Shown piece after piece: positions 56,701-62,299 of a stretch of DNA of 64,000 nt (its first letter is position 1; the number at the start of each line of letters is the position of its first letter). Under the pieces are notes generated by a model, which was not told where the DNA came from, did not search any database, and worked only from the letters and a program-made list of their open reading frames with translations. Where the stretch lies: positions 66,361,949 through 66,425,948 of the forward strand of contig OY987298.1 in assembly GCA_963920635.1 (NCBI GenBank), read 5' to 3'. Both the position numbers and the translations under genes were made by a program. The stretch is from Pseudeuparius sepicola. Lineage: Eukaryota; Arthropoda; Insecta; Coleoptera; Anthribidae.

Positions 56701-58845
56701 CCACCGTTTACTTCTAAACATAAGTCAGCTCTCTGGTGAATAGCTCGGGTCGCTCTATTAATGGATACGGGCCTGTTTCTTATAGTTGCTGCTGCATTTA
56801 TTATTCGATCGAGTAATGCATCTCTAGTGTTTACTTTACTTGAATATACCAATGATTTAAACCACCCCCAAAGACAATAATCCAGAGGATTAAGGTCTAC
56901 TATTGCTAAGCAACAGGAATTTCCGCCTGAATCACCCAAAACCTAGCCTACCTGTTATAAATAATGTAATAAAAACCTTAAATTGAATGTTGTTTACCCC
57001 TGTATTTCGGTAACGGCCGGGAATAGGACCCATGTTTATAGGAACTTTTATGTTTATTTTGGGTCCCCGAATACGTACCTAAAATATTGACATTTCCTCC
57101 TGAATCACCCTGTATAGACAGTTAAAATATATTACTGTGTTTTTTATTTATATTAGATATTTTTGGATAGATTTTATAAATGTTTCCAAGGTATTATTTA
57201 TTTATTTATCATACTTGATGCTGTTTACAATAGTCGATGGTAAAAGTTAATAAGTTTTGAATTAGAAATATCAACGATCTAAACTTCCTAAAATATGTTT
57301 TATTCAATTATTATAATTTGCAACTATTCAAAAATATTGATTTATATAATTTATTTTAACCTATTTTTGTGTGCCTACTTGTACATAACTTGAAATTTAC
57401 ATCTTAATGATATTATGCTAAGTAATACAAATTCATAAAAAATATAATATCAATTTACCTAATATTATTTAAGTGAATTCTCAAAATACTTGGTGTGTGT
57501 ATGAGCTGTTACTGACCTCAACTTAGGAGCCAGTTTTACTTGTCCCTTGCATTGATACCAACTTAAATTGTTGAAATTTCCAGGTGATTCATAGTAAGGA
57601 CTTCTTAAAAAATGTGGGGGTTGCGTTGAAGATGGAGGAATATCCTGACGTTCCTATACACTAAATCTTGGGCTGGTACAATAAATTGATATTATTATTC
57701 CGATATATTAGGACTAGGACTGCTGCTGCCCTAAAAGCGATTTTGTGACCCTCATCATTTTATTTTCGATCTATGCAATTTCTGCTTACTTTTCATTTAA
57801 CACTGGTTGACAGCTTGTCAAAATTTTGACACTAATTAAAAAGTAAAATTTAAACTTTTAAAATCTCATTTTACTAGAAAATTTTTGTAAAAGAAGAAAA
57901 AGACTATGATTCAGTTAAAAAAAGTTGAAAATAATGGATATAAATAAATAGTTTGATAGCTATTTCTAATACAAATGTTGAAGCATTTAACAACAACTGT
58001 CTAATTTCACAAGCCATACTTAAATAATATTCACTTGTTTCAATTGGAAATGGCCTTCGTATTCTATTATTTTTGTGTGGCAATACTTTGTCTTTTTATG
58101 GGAATAAACGGGACCATAGACAAGCCCACAACTTACTGTGTATATGTATTTGTAAATAGCATGAACTTTCGCTGCTAATTTTGAACAAATCCAATCCCAG
58201 ACCAATCTAAAATCTATATTTTCGGAAGTAAGCAAATAATATTGAATAATATACACACAAGGATATAATAAAAAATAATTATAGTGTTTACCAAGAACAT
58301 ACTCACCACTAGTCAACTTGTTAGAATGCAATTAAACCTTGCTATTATTTTTTAGTCGGTTGGCAGCCTGAAAAATCACACATTTGATCACAAAAAACTA
58401 AATTTGCATTTTAGTTTTTTTTGTCAAGTACCTATATGGTTTTGGAGTGTTTGGCATTATGATCATAATATGTACTTTAACCCAACACAACCCACGATGA
58501 TGTAAACATGAATCTACTACTAATCCAATCATTATTTAAATAGAATACAGAACTCAGATTATGTAGTCGGCAGAAGGTTGCTGGACTGGAGCAGTCTTTA
58601 TTTTAATTTTCTTTAAAGTGTGCCCACTCTTCACTTATTTGTATTTGTTCTGAGTGATCATGTCTTTCATAGTTATCATAATTTTTTAATTAAGTAATAA
58701 TTATTATTCTCAATTTTTTAATTCATAATTATTTTTTCTGTTTCAGACTTTAGCTAAAAAGGTTTTTGTTAATGATCCGAATAACCTTCAGTCAGTTATG
58801 AATCAAGTAGTTATAAGGGAAAACGATGAAGATATGGATAGCTAG
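20754..58845 (+). CDS. shn: Schnurri / HIVEP-family zinc-finger transcription factor (8 coding exons, 1739 residues)
   Basis: Joined exons: 20754-23789, 23847-23961, 24077-24197, 28710-28852, 37216-38563, 43902-44019, 44077-44316, 58747-58845. Every junction has GT/AG and the phases match, giving 1740 codons in one frame. Zinc fingers: C2H2 pair (C190-H240), CCHC finger (C412, C415, H428, C433), second pair (C1057-H1107), C-terminal pair (C1574-H1624) and a single finger (C1644-H1666). A PLNLT motif (374-378) next to KSRKRS fits a corepressor-binding and nuclear signal. Known of the family: in Drosophila, Shn joins Mad and Medea downstream of Dpp/BMP to repress brinker, using the C-terminal three-finger cluster. 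That role is inferred by orthology. The protein is shorter than Drosophila Shn (about 2500 residues). The C-terminal exon is the least certain. Confidence 0.9.
23847..23961 (+). CDS. shn: shn coding exon 2: linker before the second finger pair
   Basis: Acceptor GACATTTTAG at 23837-23846, donor AGAG|GTATTTG at 23962. The phase is 0 in and 1 out. It ends [10 protein letters not shown], the conserved run that directly precedes the second finger pair in HIVEP proteins. Confidence 0.9.
24077..24197 (+). CDS. shn: shn coding exon 3: third C2H2 finger and start of the fourth
   Basis: Acceptor TGTAATTTCAG ending at 24076, donor TTTTAG|GTAAGC at 24198. It encodes [19 protein letters not shown] and the H1073/H1077 ligands, then C1085/C1088 of the next finger. 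The exon stops after CNF, inside finger 4, in phase 2. The sequence is almost the family consensus, the strongest single evidence for orthology. Confidence 0.95.
24198..25299. other. shn intron 3, 5' part
   Basis: AT-rich intron sequence. ATTTATCGGACA occurs twice (near 24363 and 24477) and may mark a decayed element. No gene. Confidence 0.6.
26029..27556. mobile_element. Palindromic MITE nested in the hAT-like element
   Basis: It starts CACTGTGTCCCGGATAAG and ends with the inverse, with TA on both sides (26027-26028 and 27557-27558). The arms are about 525 bases (26029-26555 and 27030-27556). The centre has no coding. TA flanks suggest a Tc1/mariner-type origin. Confidence 0.85.
27846..27960. 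repeat. Subterminal tandem repeats of the hAT-like element
   Basis: Four to five near-tandem 20-base units of the form CGGTATCTAAGATACTTTT. In hAT elements such subterminal words are transposase binding sites; that role is inferred here. Confidence 0.75.
28078..28700. other. shn intron 3, 3' part
   Basis: No repeats or coding recognised. Confidence 0.5.
28710..28852 (+). CDS. shn: shn coding exon 4: rest of the fourth finger and acidic Ser run
   Basis: Acceptor ATGCTTACAG ending at 28709, donor GTAAGT at 28853. The split serine codon is completed, then [16 protein letters not shown] supplies H1101 and H1107. A Ser/Asp-rich stretch ([15 protein letters not shown]) follows, as in HIVEP proteins. 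Confidence 0.93.
28853..30504. other. shn intron 4, 5' part
   Basis: No supported gene. Short minus-strand frames (28878-29141 and 29876-30076) have no recognisable domain. Confidence 0.5.
30505..32720. repeat. Large nested inverted-repeat element
   Basis: The outer arms 30545-30945 and 32300-32712 are inverted and share GGTTGCCTTATGACATTCAA. Within them a second inverted pair (about 30955-31175 and 31255-31450) shares CCACTTTAGGGTATAAGTT. A third element (31464-32291) is inserted on the right side. The left boundary may be TA-CACGGTGGCCCATTAG near 30512. No coding is seen. Confidence 0.75.
31464..32291. mobile_element. Non-autonomous DNA element with GGCCGTAGC-type ends
   Basis: The left end AGGATCGTAGCCAGGGGG and the right end CTTGCTACGGCCCT are inverted. 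Subterminal CAGGCAG and CCTGCCTGA words recur near both ends. No target duplication was found and no coding. It interrupts the palindrome at 30505-32720, so it inserted later. A solo end of similar type lies at 8751. Confidence 0.5.
32725..33425. other. shn intron 4, no gene seen
   Basis: AT-rich, no repeats recognised. Confidence 0.4.
33428..33545. repeat. Short MITE-like palindrome
   Basis: Inverted ends ACATTGCGATCTGCGTAAGC and GCTTACGCATCGAGCAATGT surround a core with a second inverted word (GCCTCGG / CCGAGGC). Confidence 0.7.
33727..33800 (-). repeat. tRNA-derived SINE head
   Basis: The minus strand reads an A-box-like TAACTTAATGGTGAGG and, about 40 bases on, the B-box-like GGGTTCAATCCC. 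The spacing and words are those of a tRNA gene, but the cloverleaf is incomplete and the sequence runs on into unrelated DNA, as in a SINE. Confidence 0.5.
34420..34541. repeat. Short palindromic MITE
   Basis: TCTGTAATGAGGTTAGAATG at the left pairs with the inverted AGTCTGTTACTCGGTTAGAG at the right. A second pair around ATCGATACGAG / CTCGTATCGA lies inside. Confidence 0.7.
34543..35240. other. GC-rich, CpG-rich patch bounded by a 30-base inverted repeat
   Basis: 34543-34572 and 35006-35035 are inverted copies, both containing ACGACCATTCGTGAATGTAA on one strand, with only one or two differences. Immediately right of the second copy, 35040-35235 is strikingly GC-rich with open frames on both strands. 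On the minus strand a GTAAGT donor-like site follows that frame at about 35008. It could be a captured gene fragment, an intronic promoter or an unknown element. Nothing identifies a function. Confidence 0.4.
35300..36315. other. shn intron 4, no gene seen
   Basis: AT-rich sequence without recognised repeats or coding. Confidence 0.4.
36319..36573 (+). mobile_element. MITE with a tRNA-like internal promoter
   Basis: Inverted ends of about 38 bases (36319-36357 and 36533-36573) share GTTAGTTTATAGGAAGGTT. Inside, TAACTCAGCTGGTGAGAGCG at 36452-36471 is a good tRNA A-box and D-arm-like sequence. A weak B-box-like GGTGCAAAGGGA follows. A tRNA-like core between MITE-type ends suggests a composite element. 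Confidence 0.6.
36730..36883 (-). repeat. Dispersed repeat, copy B (inverse of 13332-13487)
   Basis: Reverse complement similarity with the block at 13332-13487. Shared words include TATTTATAAAGACTTCT, ACAGATGGC and GTGACAGCCGTG/CACGGCTGTC. Confidence 0.65.
37216..38563 (+). CDS. shn: shn coding exon 5: long linker and first half of the fifth finger
   Basis: Acceptor TTATCTTTACAG ending at 37215, donor GAG|GTAAGA at 38564. The phase-1 entry completes an aspartate codon. Early residues [12 protein letters not shown] match a motif conserved after the second finger pair in the family. The middle is poorly conserved, with a VIDLS motif (about 1396-1400). The exon ends in [14 protein letters not shown] (C1574, C1577), and the remaining ligands lie in the next exon. 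Confidence 0.93.
38564..38752. other. Start of shn intron 5
   Basis: Follows the GTAAGA donor. No features. Confidence 0.5.
38753..39408. mobile_element. MITE, about 655 bases, mariner-type ends
   Basis: The right end closes TTGTACAACACCCTG next to TA. The left end (CAGGATGTTGTAAAATTATG at 38755) is its inverse with mismatches. Subterminal inverted blocks around 38880-38940 and 39020-39100 share words such as TTGGGCATATTTGGACAA. A perfect 17-base stem AATGCTCAGTTGGGAAA lies near 39239-39288. Confidence 0.7.
39409..40165. other. shn intron 5, no gene supported
   Basis: The open frame at 39480-39728 shows no domain. A lone CAGGGTGTACCATTTC terminus lies near 40171. Confidence 0.35.
40780..41400 (-). 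pseudogene. Broken mariner-like transposase, catalytic part
   Basis: The minus strand reads, across frameshifts, an FSDDYFC-type start, [40 protein letters not shown], then [12 protein letters not shown] around 40920-40960 (the second catalytic aspartate) and an SPDL relic near 40850. At least two frame changes are needed. Same superfamily as the transposase at 14916 but a different family. Confidence 0.75.
41424..41540. repeat. 57-base tandem duplication
   Basis: CACCACTTTTAAAAGAATAA starts at 41424 and again at 41481, each followed by TCAGACAACTYATTTTGCT. Confidence 0.85.
41560..41695 (+). repeat. Retroelement 3' tail-like sequence
   Basis: GTTAGACAATAAAGCTTATT followed by a short TTTA repeat up to about 41690 has the form of an insect LINE or SINE 3' end (poly(A) signal plus a simple-repeat tail). 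No coding is attached. It interrupts the minus-strand transposase relic. Confidence 0.4.
41690..41940 (-). pseudogene. Probable N-terminal helix-turn-helix part of the same transposase
   Basis: The minus-strand frame contains [17 protein letters not shown], then [17 protein letters not shown] and SSRHI. This is the pattern of mariner-type N-terminal DNA-binding modules (recognition helix, then a GRP-type hinge). It lies upstream of the catalytic fragment on the same strand and is separated from it by a retroelement-like tail and a short tandem duplication. Confidence 0.55.
42269..43160. repeat. Fold-back element in shn intron 5
   Basis: The arms 42269-42430 and 42985-43160 are inverted. Shared words include CCTAATAGCATTTTC and TGGTGGCAGC / GCTGCCACCA. 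A direct duplicate of a 60-base block (CCCAAGTT with TTTCTACAGG) sits at 42413-42475 and 42925-42980. No coding. Confidence 0.65.
43170..43890. other. 3' part of shn intron 5
   Basis: AT-rich. A solo CACCCTG-TA end lies near 43234. It ends in the acceptor before 43902. Confidence 0.5.
43902..44019 (+). CDS. shn: shn coding exon 6: fifth and sixth fingers
   Basis: Acceptor ATATTTTGCAG ending at 43901, donor AAG|GTGAGA at 44020. It gives [17 protein letters not shown] and [13 protein letters not shown], i.e. H1590/H1594 and C1602/C1605/H1618/H1624. The next intron is again 57 bases. Reading through it gives ten codons and a stop. Confidence 0.93.
44077..44316 (+). CDS. shn: shn coding exon 7: seventh C2H2 finger
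   Basis: Acceptor GTTTTCTAG ending at 44076, donor AAG|GTAAAC at 44317, phase 0 on both sides, 80 codons. The single finger [20 protein letters not shown] has ligands C1644/C1647/H1660/H1666. A conserved tail [12 protein letters not shown] follows, then a Ser/Asp run ending CLESLK. Confidence 0.92.
44317..44895. other. Start of shn intron 7
   Basis: No coding supported. The open frame at 44632-44892 is Leu/Lys/Ser-rich and has no domain. Confidence 0.45.
44896..44911 (+). repeat. Target-site duplication, left copy
   Basis: AATTAACACATAATGT is repeated exactly at 52239-52254 and brackets the Penelope-like element. Confidence 0.85.
44912..45230 (-). repeat. Left pseudo-LTR, outer part
   Basis: Reverse complement of 51835-52203, with GCCCTCTAGCCTGTCTTATG in common. 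It carries, on the minus strand (45011-44977), a CTGAAGA...GAAAC core like that of hammerhead motifs in this class. Confidence 0.85.
45231..47057. mobile_element. Giant fold-back MITE nested in the left pseudo-LTR
   Basis: The arms of about 885-900 bases (45246-46129 and 46159-47057) are inverted along their whole length and meet in AACTTAAAAAATCAT / ATGATTTTTTAAGTT with a 29-base centre. The right end is GTCAGTAGACACCCTG next to TA. The left end is altered (CCCTGTATACCCTGTCTACT). No coding is present; the matching frames 45264-45470 and 46825-47031 are mirror images of each other. Confidence 0.88.
47058..47273 (-). repeat. Left pseudo-LTR, inner part
   Basis: Inverse of 50811-50947 plus 49872-49884. 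It contains an extra segment of about 65 bases (near 47100-47165) that the right copy lacks. Confidence 0.8.
47274..49871 (-). pseudogene. Penelope-type reverse transcriptase plus GIY-YIG endonuclease, broken
   Basis: On the minus strand: [17 protein letters not shown] (reverse-transcriptase motif A) near 49790, then, beyond an inserted element (48327-49650), [18 protein letters not shown] coding and YKYVDDI at about 48161-48180 (catalytic YVDD). Next come [20 protein letters not shown] and [16 protein letters not shown], typical of this class. After a stop and frame change, [16 protein letters not shown] near 47530-47570 is the GIY-YIG motif. A C-terminal [20 protein letters not shown] ends near 47400. 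The N-terminal part of the reverse transcriptase is missing. Stops and frameshifts make it non-functional. Confidence 0.85.
48327..49650. mobile_element. Fold-back element nested in the reverse transcriptase
   Basis: Flanked by ATGCA on both sides (48322-48326 and 49651-49655). Removing it with one copy restores the reading frame of the host element. The ends CACTGAAAGAATT and AATTCTTTCA are inverted. An 18-base word, AAGTGAGTTGCTTTGCTA or its inverse, recurs at least six times near both ends (48340, 48637, 49318, 49426, 49566 among others). The core is an inverted pair (48850-49010 and 49141-49290). The superfamily is open. A 5-base duplication with a CAC start recalls Transib but is not proof. 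Confidence 0.75.
49885..50810 (+). mobile_element. Internally deleted pogo-like transposon
   Basis: The ends GGGGAGAGTCGGGTAATATC and its inverse are flanked by TA (49883-49884 and 50811-50812). The subterminal word CGGGTARTATCGGACA recurs: twice at the left end, twice near 50253-50298, and inverted at about 50578 and 50788. Only the two ends of the transposase remain. Known: the pogo group belongs to the Tc1/mariner superfamily and inserts at TA. Confidence 0.75.
50341..50570 (+). pseudogene. pogo-type transposase relic: N-terminus and C-terminal zinc finger
   Basis: ATG at 50341 opens [20 protein letters not shown] and runs to a stop at 50448. In the next frame (from about 50439) comes [11 protein letters not shown], and further on, across another frame change, [11 protein letters not shown]. 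Cys pairs at the very C-terminus are seen in insect pogo-type transposases with a PHD-like finger. The whole catalytic domain is deleted, so the copy could only move with help from a full element. Confidence 0.55.
50811..50947 (+). repeat. Right pseudo-LTR, inner part
   Basis: Inverse of the left pseudo-LTR inner part, with CTTGTTTTTATTTTCGGACA and GTGGTTATCATTTTTGGTTT. Confidence 0.8.
50948..51834. mobile_element. Fold-back MITE nested in the right pseudo-LTR
   Basis: The ends CAGTGTGTCCCCAGATGGGG (50948) and the inverse (51834) have TA on both sides. The arms of about 400 bases pair along their length; one shared word is AACTGCCTCTATTTGTGGAG, or its inverse with one change. No coding. Its termini differ from those of the 45231-47057 element, so it is a different family. 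Confidence 0.85.
51835..52203 (+). repeat. Right pseudo-LTR, outer part
   Basis: Inverse of 44912-45230, with an extra tandem duplication of about 52 bases (51997-52100, two copies of a block ending TTGCATTCTARTCCTTCTTG). The hammerhead-like core is at 52106-52135. Confidence 0.85.
52106..52135 (+). ncRNA. Degenerate hammerhead-ribozyme-like motif
   Basis: CTGAAGAA, then a small stem GTATA-CATAT-TATAC, then GAAAC. The hammerhead core needs CUGAUGA and GAAA around a stem; here the first box reads CUGAAGA, so catalysis is doubtful. Hammerhead motifs are known in pseudo-LTRs of Penelope-like elements. The left pseudo-LTR carries the same motif on the other strand. Confidence 0.35.
52239..52254 (+). 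repeat. Target-site duplication, right copy
   Basis: Identical to 44896-44911. Confidence 0.85.
52255..53280. other. shn intron 7, no gene seen
   Basis: AT-rich sequence. Short frames at 52923-53188 are hydrophobic or low-complexity and not supported. Confidence 0.4.
53285..53545 (-). pseudogene. Tc1-like transposase remnant (DD34E type)
   Basis: The minus strand reads [19 protein letters not shown], the region of the last catalytic residue (SPDLNPIEHLWD in the family). It continues [20 protein letters not shown] and a [15 protein letters not shown] end. Two stops interrupt it. A lone TIR-like GGACACTGTA lies at 53785-53795. Fossil copy. Confidence 0.75.
53550..54440. other. shn intron 7, no gene seen
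   Basis: No supported coding or repeats beyond a solo element end near 53795. Confidence 0.4.
54455..54720. mobile_element. MITE with a 7-8 base target duplication (hAT-like)
   Basis: Inverted ends of about 65 bases start with CACAGAATAAATAGCTTCAC and share AGAAGCGTCCATAAAGACAT. CCCTGGCC stands on both sides (54448-54455 and 54721-54728). Depending on how one shared base is assigned, the duplication is 7 or 8 bases. No coding. Confidence 0.8.
54822..54950. repeat. 130-base MITE
   Basis: Inverted ends GAGTTTTTAAAGTTAACACA and TGTTGACTTTAAAAACTC, with a secondary inverted word around ATCCATCGA / TTTGATGGAT. Confidence 0.75.
54960..56505. other. shn intron 7, no gene supported
   Basis: The frame at 55689-55880 (minus) has no domain. 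No repeats recognised. Confidence 0.4.
56510..57112 (-). mobile_element. Mariner-like element, internally deleted, 603 bases
   Basis: Ends CAGGGTGATTCAGGAGGAAA and the inverse, with TA on both sides (56508-56509 and 57113-57114). The terminal inverted repeats are about 172 bases (56510-56681 and 56941-57112) and nearly identical. A transposase C-terminus lies between them on the minus strand. Non-autonomous. Confidence 0.9.
56676..56939 (-). pseudogene. C-terminal relic of a mariner-like transposase
   Basis: The 87-codon frame contains [19 protein letters not shown], the third-aspartate region, and a helical C-terminus ending [11 protein letters not shown], as in the family. Its first residues come from the terminal repeat and not from transposase. 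The first two catalytic aspartates are deleted. Confidence 0.8.
57115..58740. other. 3' part of shn intron 7
   Basis: AT-rich, without supported coding or repeats. It ends in the TCTGTTTCAG acceptor before 58747. Confidence 0.5.
58747..58845 (+). CDS. shn: shn coding exon 8: C-terminus
   Basis: Acceptor TCTGTTTCAG ending at 58746. The phase-0 entry continues CLESLK into [11 protein letters not shown] and ends in the acidic ENDEDMDS followed by TAG at 58843. Support: consistent phase, good acceptor, no other candidate with such coding character in the 14.4-kb intron, and poly(A) signals 220-270 bases downstream. A missed small exon in the intron cannot be excluded. Confidence 0.75.
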   Translation, partial: TLAKKVFVNDPNNLQSVMNQVVIRENDEDMDS

Positions 58846-59066
58846 TTTTAACCACACTGTACATAGCTACATACTTTAAGAAGACTGAGATATATAAAAG
58901 TATACATTTTATATAAAATCTACTTACCATTATAAGCAGACTTTTAGGTACTCTCTTTAAAGATAATGACTAGGACCACAATAATCATTAATCTCTTGGA
59001 GAAAAACCAGTTTCTTTATGTTTATATATTGGTAGTGCCATACAAATTCAAAGACAAGAGTTGTAG

Positions 59067-59116
59067 AATAAAGAAACAATCAGGATCTCTTTCTGAACTA
59101 AAAGTCAAACAATAAA
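59067..59116 (+). terminator. Candidate poly(A) signals of shn
   Basis: AATAAA occurs at 59067 and 59111, about 220 and 265 bases after the stop codon. Which is used cannot be told. Longer 3' ends are possible. Confidence 0.5.
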
Positions 59117-59119
59117 TTT

Positions 59120-61195
59120 AAAAGTTTTTAAAGATTTTCATATTAGACATATTGAAATTGTTACCTTTGTTCGGTAAGTAATTCTGAACCAGTTCCGAAC
59201 CAGGAACTGTCAACTTCATTGGTTAGTTTGAATTTTAGGATTTCTTTGACCCTATCATATTGACGGTTACAAGTTCAGAAAAGATTCGTAATCTCTCCTT
59301 GAACACAGCAATTATTTGTAAAGAAGAGCAACAGCTGTCGAATTTGAGTTTTTGGTGCCAAATCGCCATTTGTTCAAAATGTTGACCCAACAAGGAATTT
59401 TGCATTGTGTTTTAACTTATTTTTTCTCCAACAGGATACTTAGGCACCAACGCACCGATAAACTGTCAAATTTTACTGCTATATATTGTTTCTCTTATGG
59501 TATATTTTTAATTATCTAGAAATTAGCATCTTATGACATCATAAAAATAGAGATCTTGAAAAATTCCCTTGAGCTATTAAACTTCAATCTTATGATAATA
59601 ATCATTTTCCCCGGTTGTGAAAAATAGCCATCTCGATATATACTGATATATATTTTTTCCCAGAAACACCAATTTTTTTGCAGTGGACAGTTCTTGTGGT
59701 GTGAGTAACATTCATGAAGTTACTTTTGTATCTCTGTTAATAAAATCTCATGTTTTCATCAGAAATATAAAGCGCATGTTTTCTACTTATCGTAATGGTT
59801 GATTGTCAGTTGTTTTCCATGGGTAAACTCTATTAAGTAAGGGCTAAGATGAGAATTATTGTTTTTTTTTTTCAAATATTTGAACTCGCATATTTTGAAT
59901 GGAGTTACAAAAAAAATGTTCATGAAAGCTACTACACTCACAAGGGTAGTCCAACTGCAGAAATATTTTGTACCTATGTTTATGGGAAAAAAGGTATCAA
60001 TTATGTCCCAGTGGGCATTTTCTACAATATAGGAAAACGAATATTTTGCCTTAATTGGACCTTAGTAGAACATGTACTTGGTTTCTCATTTTCGGTTTTC
60101 TTTTGTCAAAAATAGGGGGCGGTTGGCCCGAAATTTGGAACACCCTGTACATTATACAACTATTATACCTGCATTGAACAAGTAATAATAATTTAGAGTT
60201 CTTGGGAAATTGTATTTTTAGATGTGTATGCAGGAAAATACCTTTTGTGGTAGAGATACTGAAATCTGCTTATATTTTCGATAGATATGAAAATATCTGA
60301 TGTGTCAAATGCTATTGTGATATATTATTTAAGAGTTGTACATATTTTTTAAAATCTGTGTTTTTATAAGGTAATTGCTGTTTTAAATTAAGCACAAAAT
60401 TATTTAGCATATAAAAAATTATATCAGCGTGTTATCGATTGCGAGTTCTGTTGCCTTATCGAATTAAAAATTTTGTTTATTGATATTTAAAAATAATTTT
60501 CGTTGTACAAGATGATATTATTTACCTGTTATAAATATATAATATGTATAAATCCATAACAGGCTATGTTAAAGTAAGATTTTATTAAGCCTTTAGCAGG
60601 AGAATATTTATATAAATACCTACTACAATTTTGTCATTTGTAAATATTGTTTATGATAGGTCAATGTGTAAAATTGTTTTGTTTTTATTTTTAAAAAAGT
60701 ACAAGAAAATTGTTAAAAACAATTTTGTTTAATTTGATTTTTAATATAATTTAAAACCAAATACTTATCCATTTTATATATTCTTGTAGTTCAATTCTTA
60801 TTGGTATACTGGCAGCTATACAGGGGTTTATTTTTCGATCCATTTCTCAGAATATATAGGCCCTAGAAAATATCATCAAGCATCATCAAGCCTCTTTCAA
60901 ACAATGTACACCAGCCAATTTTCAAAAAAAAAAATTGACTGCTAGTTAGAGAGATATAAATTATTGAAACTTAAATATTGGTCATTAAAAAAGTGAGCAC
61001 CTTAGTTCCTTGCTTCATAATTCATGTTGAAACTAATGCTACACTAAATGGGGTTTTAAGGCACAGGTCTGGTTTATTATGATAAATGGCCCCTTATATT
61101 AACAGTCAAACGATTGTAAAAAATACGGTAGACGGTAGATCACAAAGAGAGTTGTTACCGGTGGTCAGAAAATTCCAAGTTGGCTTTAATGTCAC
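59120..61195. other. Downstream of shn, no gene supported
   Basis: The frame at 59849-60115 has no domain. A solo GGAACACCCTG end stands at 60139-60149. AT-rich low-complexity blocks occur. Confidence 0.4.
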
Positions 61196-61199
61196 CATA

Positions 61200-62290
61200 A
61201 AAAATAGACCGTCAGACAGGGACAGATTTTCCTTACTGATTTTCTCATTTATGCCTTGGAGAGGGTTGAAAGGTAAGCTGAGTCGGAAAATAGTAATTTT
61301 AAGTTTGGCCCCCGGGGAAAACATATGGAATAGTATATTTCCTAACAAGTGCGGAAAGTGGCACTTTTCCGCACGCGATTGCAGTTGGCTGAACTCCGCT
61401 ACGCGTCGTTCAGCCAAGAAATCGAGTGTGGAAAAGACACTTTCCGGAAGAGTTAGGAACACTATTTTTTCAAAACAGAAAAAAAGGTACTAATTCTCAC
61501 TTATGCCACGTTCACCGTATGATTTCTTATACTATTCCGACCTCAAAAACCCAAAGGCATAAGTGTAGCGTGTGGAAAAAGGGTTAAATTATAAGGGTTT
61601 GGCAGATCACACAAAAATGACGTTTACTGACTCCGTCAGTTATGCCGTTCGAAATGGTGAAAACTTATATCCTCACTAGCCCAAAAATTGATTGGCAGAA
61701 ATGACGCGTGGGGAAAAATGCACTTATGGGTCGGAAAATAAGTCTGAAAAATTTTTTTTTTTTCGTCAACTGATTTCTGCACTTATGCCTCTGAAACTAT
61801 AGAAAGTTTTATTGCAATTCATTTTATCCGTGACAAAATCAGTTGACGAAAAAAAAAATTCCGATTTATTTTCCAACCCAAAAGTGCATTTTTCCCCACG
61901 CGTCACTTCTGCCAATCAATTTTTGGGCTAGTGAGGATATAAGTTTTCACCATTTCGAACGGCATAACTGACGTAGTCAGTAAACCAAGTAATTTTTTGT
62001 GTGATCTGCCAAAACCTTAATTCAACCCTTTTTCCACACGCTACACTTATGCCTTTGGGTTTTCGAGGTCGGAACAGTATAAGAAATCATACGGTGAACA
62101 AGGCATAAGTGAGAACTAGTACCTTTTTTTCTGTTTTGAAAAATCGAATTTTCCATATGTTTTCCCCGGGGGTCAAACTTAAAATTATTATTTTCTGACT
62201 CAGCATCGATTTACCTTTCAACCCTCTCCAAGGCATAAATGAGAAAATCAGTAAGGAAAGTCTGTCACTGTCTGACGGTCTAAAAGTTCT
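61200..62290. repeat. Fold-back element with many CACTTATGCC-type words
   Basis: The arms 61200-61335 and 62145-62285, then 61468-61770 and 61845-62140, are inverted. They share, for example, GATATAAGTTTTCACCATTT or its inverse. The word CTTATGCC or GGCATAAG (with small changes) recurs about ten times in both orientations (61253, 61501, 61556, 61641, 61781, 61962, 62050, 62104, 62231). The left arm is interrupted by a small MITE. The frames at 61086-61493 are artefacts of this structure. Confidence 0.8.
61333..61466. mobile_element. Small MITE nested in the left arm of the fold-back element
   Basis: Ends TTCCTAACAAGTGCGGAAAG and the inverse CTTTCCGGAAGAGTTAGGAA. The interior contains a second inverted pair around GGCTGAAC / GTTCAGCC. 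Absent from the right arm, so inserted after the palindrome formed. Confidence 0.75.
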
Positions 62291-62299
62291 GGCATAGAT

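Noticed and set aside
59849..60115. Small protein gene downstream of shn
   Set aside because: No family motif, no promoter or splice evidence, AT-rich low-complexity codons.
61086..61493. Coding gene with frames on both strands
   Set aside because: The frames follow the palindromic arms and the nested MITE; no domain.
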